64,000 bases of DNA from Litsea cubeba (lineage: Eukaryota; Streptophyta; Magnoliopsida; Laurales; Lauraceae): assembly GCA_012931725.1 (NCBI GenBank), contig CM022948.1, forward strand, positions 112,689,930 to 112,753,929, in the 5' to 3' direction. The notes beneath the pieces are model-generated. The model ran no database searches and had not been told where the DNA came from. It was given only the letters and a program-made list of their open reading frames with translations. Below are positions 57,601 to 64,000 of the stretch, piece by piece. A program made the translations under genes and the position numbers. Position 1 is the first letter of the stretch, and each line of letters starts with the position of its first letter.

Positions 57601-60600
57601 TTATTGTACCCACTAATCTGAATTCGCATGCTACCTCCGTCACTAAACTCAATGGAACCAACTTCTCCGAATGGAAAGAGCAAGTTGAGTTCACATTGGG
57701 GGTACTTGAACTGGATATGGCTCTTCGTAAAGATAAGCCGGCTCCACTCACTGCCACAAGTAACGCTGAGGAAAAGACCCTCTTTAATGCTTGGGAGAGG
57801 TCTGACAGACTAAGCACTATGTTTTTGCGAATGACTATTGATGCCAACATCAAAACATCCCTTCCTACACCTGAGAATGCTAAGGACTTTATGAAAGCCA
57901 TTGAAGATAGGTTTAAGACTGCAGACAAATCCCTTGCTGGGAAACTAATGGCAGATCTTACAACCATGAAGTTTGATGGCACTCGCTCAATGCATCAGCA
58001 TGTCATTGAGATGACCAACCTTGCTGCTAAACTAAAGAATTTGGGACTATCTGTGGATGAGGCTTTTCTCGTCCAATTTATCCTAAACAGTTTACCTCCT
58101 CAGTACGGGCCTTTCCAAATTCACTACAACACTATTACGGAAAAGTGGACAGTGAATGAATTGGCCAACAAACTGGTTCAAGAGGAGGCCAGGCTGAATC
58201 AACAAGGTATTAAAGTAGCTCATCTCGTTCAAGGAGCTGGAAACAAAGCTGGGAAAAAGAAAAATTCAGGCCAGAAAAGAGCACCACCCAAATCTAATGA
58301 GGCCGGTCAAAACCCCAAGAAGAAAAAGAAGGAAAACTTATGCAAATTTTGCAAGAAACCTGGACATTTTCAGGCAGACTGCATTAAACGTAAAGAATGG
58401 TTCGAAAAGAAAGGTAACCCTCTGGGTTTCGTAAGTTATTTCGAATCACATCTTACTTATGTTTCTTCTGACACTTGGTGGATTGACACTGGTGCTAATG
58501 TTCATGTTTCCAATTCAATGCAGGGATTCCTTACGATCCAAACCATAAACCCAAGTGAGAATTTCCTTTTTATGGGCAACAAAGACAAAGCTCCAGTTGA
58601 AGCCATTGGCACTTTTCGTCTTGTTTTAGATAGCGGTTATCAGTTAGACTTATGTCAAACTCTTTATGTTCCGTCTATTTCCCGTAATTTGGTTTCTGTA
58701 AGCGCACTTGATAAAGATGGTTACTCGTTTGAATTAGGAAATGGTAATTTCAGTTTACTTAAGAATTCTAGTCGTATTGGTTCTGGAATTTTGTTTGATG
58801 GGCTATACAAGTTCCATCTTAATGGTCAAATTGCTGAAACCCATCTTACCCTGCATTCTAAGGAAACCAAACGAAAGTCATCTAAAAATGACTCTTATTT
58901 CTTGTGGCATAAAAGACTGGGTCACATATCCAGTGAAAGAATCAAACGATTAGTAAAAGATGGTGTCCTTCCGGATCTAGATTTTACTAATATTAAGGTA
59001 TGTGTGGATTGTATTAAAGGCAAATCAACAAAACACACAAAGAAAGGAGCCACAAGAAGTACTCAGCTTCTTGAAATAATTCATACAGACATTTGCGGAC
59101 CCTTTGATGTTTCAACCTTTGGGGGAGAAAAGTACTTCATTACCTTTATTGATGATTACTCACGTTACTGTTATTTATACTTGTTGCATGACAAATCTCA
59201 GTCTGTGAATGCTGTACAAGTGTTCATTACTGAAGTCGAAAGGCAACTAGATAAAAAAGTGAAAATCATAAGGTCAGATAGAGGTGGTGAATTTTATGGT
59301 AGGTATGACGAAACAGGACAACATCCTGGACCTTTTGCAAAACTTCTCCAAAAGCTTGGAATTGTTGCCCAATACACAACGCCTGGTTCACCATGGCAGA
59401 ATGGTGTAGCTGAAAGGCGAAATCGTACATATATGGAAATGGTTAGATCCATGATGAGTCATGCTAACTTACCTATATCCTTGTGGATGGATGCTCTACG
59501 CACAGCTGTTTATATCTTAAACAGGGTTCCCAGTAAGGCAGTTCCAAAAACACCATTTGAACTGTGGAAAGGATGGAAACCTAGTTTAAGACATCTCCAA
59601 ATTTGGGGTTGTCCAGCTGAGGCTAGAGTCTACAATCCACATGAAAAGAAATTGGACTTTAAAACGATCAGTGGTTACTTTATAGGTTACCCAGAAAAGT
59701 CCAAAGGATTTAGGATTTACTGCCCTAACCATAGTACGAGAATTGTTGAAACCGGTAATGCTAGATTCTTTGAGAATGGCGAAATCAGTGGGAGTAATAA
59801 AACTCAAGATGTGATCATTCAGGAAATAAGGGTACCTATCCCTTTACCCTCTATTCCGAAAGATGTTGGAAATCATCCCGTTGTTGAACCATTTAACAAT
59901 GAGGAGAATCCAATCAATGATCACCAACACCATCATGAGATTGTCGCCAATGAACATATGGATGAAGCACCAGAGGAACCAGCATTAAGAAGGTCTCAAA
60001 GACAAAGGAGATCAGCTATTTCCGATGATTATATGCTTTACCAAGTAGAATCTGCAGAAGGGACAATTAAAGACCCGGTTTCTTATTCACAAGCCATTAA
60101 GGATGTTAATTCTAGTAAATGGATTGATGCCATGACGGATGAATTGAAATCTATGGATGAAAATCAAGTATGGGAAGTTGTTCAATTGCCTCCAGGACAC
60201 AAACCAGTTGGCTGTAAATGGGTCTTCAAGACCAAACGCGACTGCAAAGGCAATATTGAACGACATAAAGCCAGGCTTGTTGCCAAAGGTTTTAATCAGA
60301 AAGAAGGCATTGATTATACTGAGACCTTTTCCCCTGTGTCCAGGAAGGATTCTCTTAGAATTATCATGGCATTAGTAGCTCACTATGACCTCGAGTTACA
60401 TCAAATGGATGTGAAAACTGCCTTTCTTAATGGAGACTTAGAAGAAGAAGTCTACATGCGTCAACCTGAAGGCTTCATAATTGAAGGTCAGGAAGACATG
60501 GTCTGCAAACTTAAGAAATCAATATATGGACTGAAACAAGCTTCGAGGCAATGGTACCTAAAGTTTCATGAAATCATTACTGCCTTCGATTTCACAGAAA

Positions 60601-61643
60601 ACATGGTTGACCCTTGCATATACCTCAAGATCAGTGGGAGTAAGTTCATATTTTTGATTCTGTATGTTGATGACATACTATTGGCTAGTAGCGACCTTGG
60701 TTTATTACATGCTACAAAGGATTATCTCTTTAAGAATTTTGAAATGAAAGATATGGGAGAGGCTTCCTATGTGATAGGAATAGAAATATTCCGTGACAGG
60801 TCACTTGGTATTTTGGGGTTATCTCAGAAAGCATATATTGACAAAGTTCTAGAGAGATTTGGCATGATGACATGTTCCTCTAGTCCTGTTCCACTGCATA
60901 AAGGAGACAAACTTGATCTTACGCAGTGTCCACAGAACGAATTGGAACGTAAAGAAATGGAAAAATATCCTTATGCTTCTCTAGTAGGGAGTCTGATGTA
61001 TGCACAGGTCTGTACAAGACCTGACATTAGTCATGCTGTTGGCATGCTGGGTAGATTTCAAAGCAACGCAGGAATCGCTCATTGGAAAGCTGCAAAGAAA
61101 GTACTGAGATACCTCAAGGGAACAAGAAATTATATGCTCACATACAGAAAATCAAGTCACCTACAGGTGACTGGTTATTCCGATTCAGATTTTGCTGGAT
61201 GTCCTGACACCAGACTTTGCACTCTTGGTTATGTGCATCTTTTATGTGGAGGTGCAATATCATGGAAAAGTCAGAAATCAGAGTTACTTTACACATCCAC
61301 CATGATGGCTGAGTATGTGGCATGTTATGAGGCTGCAATTCAAGGAACATGGTTGCGTAACTTCATCTCTCAGTTTGGAGCTTTGAGTTTCATCTCTAAG
61401 CCATTAACTCTTTACTGTGACAATGAAGCTGCAACCTTCTTCTCCAAGCATGACAGGATATCTAAGGGAGCCAAACACATGGACCTTAAATATCTATCAC
61501 TGAAGCAAGATGTGAGATTACATAAATTTGTAATAGAGTCCATACGTACAGATTTCATGGTTGCAGACATATTCACGAAAGAACTACCTCCAAAGACCTT
61601 TCAGGGTCATACTGAAAGCATGGGTCTTGTAGATAGTTCTTGA
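57601..61643 (+). CDS. Copia gag-pol polyprotein (spliced start proposed in LTR)
   Basis: The frame is open from 57570 and holds gag (VTKLNGTNFSEWKEQVEFTL), one CCHC knuckle (CKFCKKPGHFQADC), protease WWIDTGANVHVSNS, pre-integrase LWHKRLGH, integrase (HTDICGPF, SDRGGEFYG, NGVAERRN), reverse transcriptase (MDVKTAFLNGDL, YVDDILLAS) and RNase H (YSDSDFAGC, MMAEYVACYEA), ending at TGA 61641-61643. The first in-frame ATG after the upstream stop (57567) falls inside the conserved gag domain (LDMALRKD). With the proposed first exon 55904-55913 the protein would be about 1350 aa. No disabling change was seen. Confidence 0.92.
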
Positions 61644-62030
61644 TTATTATTTTCTGCCTTATATTTCTCTGCTTGTATTGGACATTTATTGAGCTCTTAA
61701 TGCATATCTACATCTGCAATTTCTGTTTTTCCATTGTGTACATATTTATGTTTGGATGAATAATAAACAGAAACAGTCTTTAAACAAAGACATTATGAGA
61801 CCATTACGTAAATCTCTTATTATGGTCTAGTTATGCAGGTTGTAAATGACGTAGTACATGGAAGTAAGCATATTGCAAAATAATGTGTGCACGCCATGAC
61901 TCTCATTCACAACCGAATTAGCTAAGACACTTATGATAACCGACTAAAGAAGTATTTAGCATATAATGCGCGCCTTATGATTCCTAATATGAAAACATTA
62001 ATAGATCTTCCTATTGACCAAGTGGGAGAC
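61644..62030 (+). other. 3' untranslated part of the plus-strand copia
   Basis: AT-rich sequence between the pol stop and the 3' LTR, ending in the purine-rich AGTGGGAGAC. No ORF. Confidence 0.8.
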
Positions 62031-62502
62031 TGTAAGGAAATTACTTTTAGGTCTTTTACTTAGACCACAAGTCCTTACCTTTCCATAAATTGTGGTCATC
62101 ATAGGAATTCCGTTTTCATAGGATACATGCTATCTCTTAATCATATAAGGTTTCCTAAAGAGATATATTTCATAACAAACTCTACCTTGATGGATGGTTG
62201 AGATTAAAACTAATGGAATTCTAATTGGAATATAATTGGTCCTCTCTCCGCCTATAAAAAGAGTCTTTACTCCATCATAAAGACTCACTCACAAAATTCA
62301 ACACATTAAGGCTTATAGGCAAGGAGAGAGAAACTGAAGTTATTCCCTAAAGTTTTCTTGGCGGATCTCAACATCAACATCAGACAGCAGGATCGGAAAG
62401 CTCTCTGCATCAAGATGTCTGGAGGTAATCTTTAATTAAATCCTACTAGTGATAATCATGTTGTTCTCGATCTTAGGGTTCATGTTAAATGATAAACTAA
62501 CA
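62031..62502 (+). repeat. 3' LTR of the plus-strand copia
   Basis: It is a copy of 55520-55991, ending AACTAACA before the target duplication CGCAA. Confidence 0.95.
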
Positions 62503-63016
62503 CGCAATACAATGAATTTCCACCATATGCCTCAAGGAGGGTGAGTTCCTTCAAAGAGCCAAGAACATGCAACTCCTGAAATGGATCTTCTTTCAAGTAA
62601 GACCACCCCAGTGTCAAGCGTGTGAGCTGCTGATGGGTACGAATCCAGGGGGGCAACATTTCCAAACGCCCTCGCAGGTAAACACGTTGAAGATTATCAA
62701 CGGGACGTGAGAAACAGTATTGCAAGTTTAGAAGCTCGCTTGCATTTGTGGATTTTGCAGAGAAGGAATTGAGATTTGTCATCTGAGCAATGGATGAACA
62801 AATGCTGTGGCCGTCTGCGTTTCTAATCCCCACAATGCCTAGCCGCCTCAGTTGCGTCAATTTCCCCAATTCACTGATTATACCATTCTCTCCATTTGCT
62901 TGTATCACCGAAAGCTTCTGCAAGGCTGTTAGACTTCCGATATCTCGAGGCACCCTCACTGCCTGAATGCAATCGAAGGACGGCACAGTACCCATAGCAT
63001 AGCTATACGCAAGGAG
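62503..63016 (-). pseudogene. NLR leucine-rich repeat segment (5' half of the visible part)
   Basis: The minus strand encodes LLAYSYAMGTVPSFDC, VRVPRDIGSLTALQKLSVI, IISELGKLTQLRRLGIVGI, MTNLNSFSAKS, LEMLPPWIRTHQQLTRLTL and LGSLKELTLLEAYGGN. This is the LRR region of an RPM1-like CC-NB-LRR immune receptor. It is cut at 62503 by the copia element and at 63016/63017 by another LTR edge. The CC and NB-ARC parts should lie beyond the gap. No stop lies inside the LRR frame. Confidence 0.88.
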
Positions 63017-63414
63017 TGTTGGAAGATGGCTTTGATACAACTTGGACAATAGGAGAAACACACTTTAGGCCTACACTCTTACAAGAAAGAGACTCACTCA
63101 CTACACTTTTACTCAATGCACTCACTCACTACAAAGAGAGCACTCACTAATATTTCTCACTACACACTACAATACACTGCATGCACTCGTGCACTCACAC
63201 TTCTGTGTGTCACTCTCTCATTACACTTCACACTCACTTGAGTTGTAAATGAGGCAAGGTCCTCATATTTATACTTGGGTTAATGTCGGTGGAAATCTTC
63301 ATGTGGATGGGAGTGGGTCCACGTGGCCCTCTTGATCATCACAAGCTCATGTCGGTGGAGGAGTGTTCTGGATGGATGAAGTCTCAGGTGACTTATAGAA
63401 AAGTCAAGAGAAAT
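63017..63414 (-). mobile_element. LTR edge of a third retrotransposon, truncated by the gap
   Basis: Non-NLR sequence begins TGTTGGAAGATGG at 63017, directly after the LRR frame (candidate target duplication AGGAG, 63012-63016). On the minus strand a TATA-like AAGTATAAATATGAGG lies at about 63265-63280, so the LTR is probably read on minus and ends CCAACA at 63017. It contains CACTCACTAC-type short repeats (63090-63200). The other border is lost in the N run. Confidence 0.6.
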
Positions 63415-63514
63415 NNNNNNNNNNNNNNNNNNNNNNNNNNNNNNNNNNNNNNNNNNNNNNNNNNNNNNNNNNNNNNNNNNNNNNNNNNNNNNNNNNNNNN
63501 NNNNNNNNNNNNNN
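63415..63514. other. Assembly gap, 100 N
   Basis: Exactly 100 N, a conventional size for a gap of unknown length. Continuity across it should not be assumed. Confidence 0.98.
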
Positions 63515-64000
63515 AGTAAGGTTTTTTTTATCATTTCAAATAAGTAGTATATGAAAAATTAAAAACTCCAAAATAATATAGAATGTTTTCATATATAGTA
63601 CTTTCAATCAAGTCCTCTCCATTAGTAGTTTCTCTCCAATCTCAAGGCAATTAAAATGCTATCCTACCTAATTTCATCATGAATGAAAATCTCTCTTAAA
63701 TGGGATTATAACATACAAAAGTACATAATTTGAATCATATTGTTTTCTTATAGTTTAATGATCACATTAACATATTTATGGTGGACGTGATTCTTGTTAA
63801 AAATAAAACATTTCTTGAATGATTATCCAAGACATTGGTTTTTTTAAGTGGGTTTGGATTTCAAAGATGAGCCATGGCTCTAATATTTCTATGACTAATC
63901 ATTTATTTCTATACGCGTTCCATCACATGATGTATGTAAATAGAATATAAATGTAGTACTTGTTAGGGCCATATATAGTAGCTGTATCCATATACAGTTA
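63515..64000. other. Unassigned sequence after the gap
   Basis: AT-rich with no coding motif on either strand. It may not be adjacent to the sequence before the gap. Confidence 0.4.

Larger units (their letters stand above)
55520..62502 (+). mobile_element. Complete Ty1/copia LTR retrotransposon inside an NLR gene
   Basis: 6983-bp element on the plus strand. LTRs 55520-55991 and 62031-62502 are both 472 bp with one substitution that I could see (C at about 55657 versus T). The target duplication CGCAA is at 55515-55519 and 62503-62507. Primer-binding site TGGTATCAGAGC at 55994-56005; purine-rich AGTGGGAGAC just before the 3' LTR. The interior has a 1.6-kb leader and then one long gag-pol frame. 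Confidence 0.95.

Overview
The window is nuclear DNA of a flowering plant: long AT-rich introns, GT-AG splicing, BEL1-like homeodomain genes, the plant-specific RNA-directed DNA methylation remodeller DRD1, an NLR-type disease resistance gene and plant LTR/RTE/L1/hAT-type transposable elements. I cannot fix the lineage from sequence alone; nothing looks grass-like. One 100-N scaffold gap lies at 63415-63514.

Left part (1-15 kb, plus strand). Two BEL1-like (TALE) homeodomain genes stand head to tail. The first is the 3' part of a BLH gene (exons 4821-5198, 5306-5366, 5593-6243) whose first exon lies before the window; it carries one extra A in exon 4821-5198 that breaks the conserved BELL domain. 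The second (about 12459-14886, four exons, about 467 aa) is complete and intact, with a very short tail after the homeodomain. Intergenic DNA holds two copies of one MITE-like family and a decayed LINE fragment (about 17.6-18.4 kb).

Middle (19.9-44.1 kb, minus strand). A single gene, the DRD1 orthologue (SNF2 remodeller of the Pol V arm of RdDM), has six coding exons and one 5' UTR exon over about 24 kb. Its introns are loaded with repeats: a near-complete but dead RTE retrotransposon with an 18-bp target duplication, a 5'-truncated RTE with an 11-bp duplication, L1-type fragments, a foldback element with a G-rich core, homopolymers and microsatellites. The N-terminal exon encodes three tandem 28-residue repeats. 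A 1-bp frameshift near 35.46 kb interrupts the reading frame between N-terminal region and SNF2 domain.

Right part (44-64 kb). A 591-bp hAT-type MITE (8-bp target duplication) is followed by two structurally complete Ty1/copia retrotransposons: one on minus (50265-54961, TSD AAGGG) and one on plus (55520-62502, TSD CGCAA). Both have nearly identical LTRs and uninterrupted gag-pol frames. The plus-strand copy splits the LRR coding frame of an NLR gene whose two halves join in frame; a third LTR edge at 63017 cuts the same gene again and runs into the gap. The plus-strand copia appears to keep its start codon and 5' splice site inside the LTR, so the primer-binding site would lie in an intron. 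This is the most unusual element organisation here.
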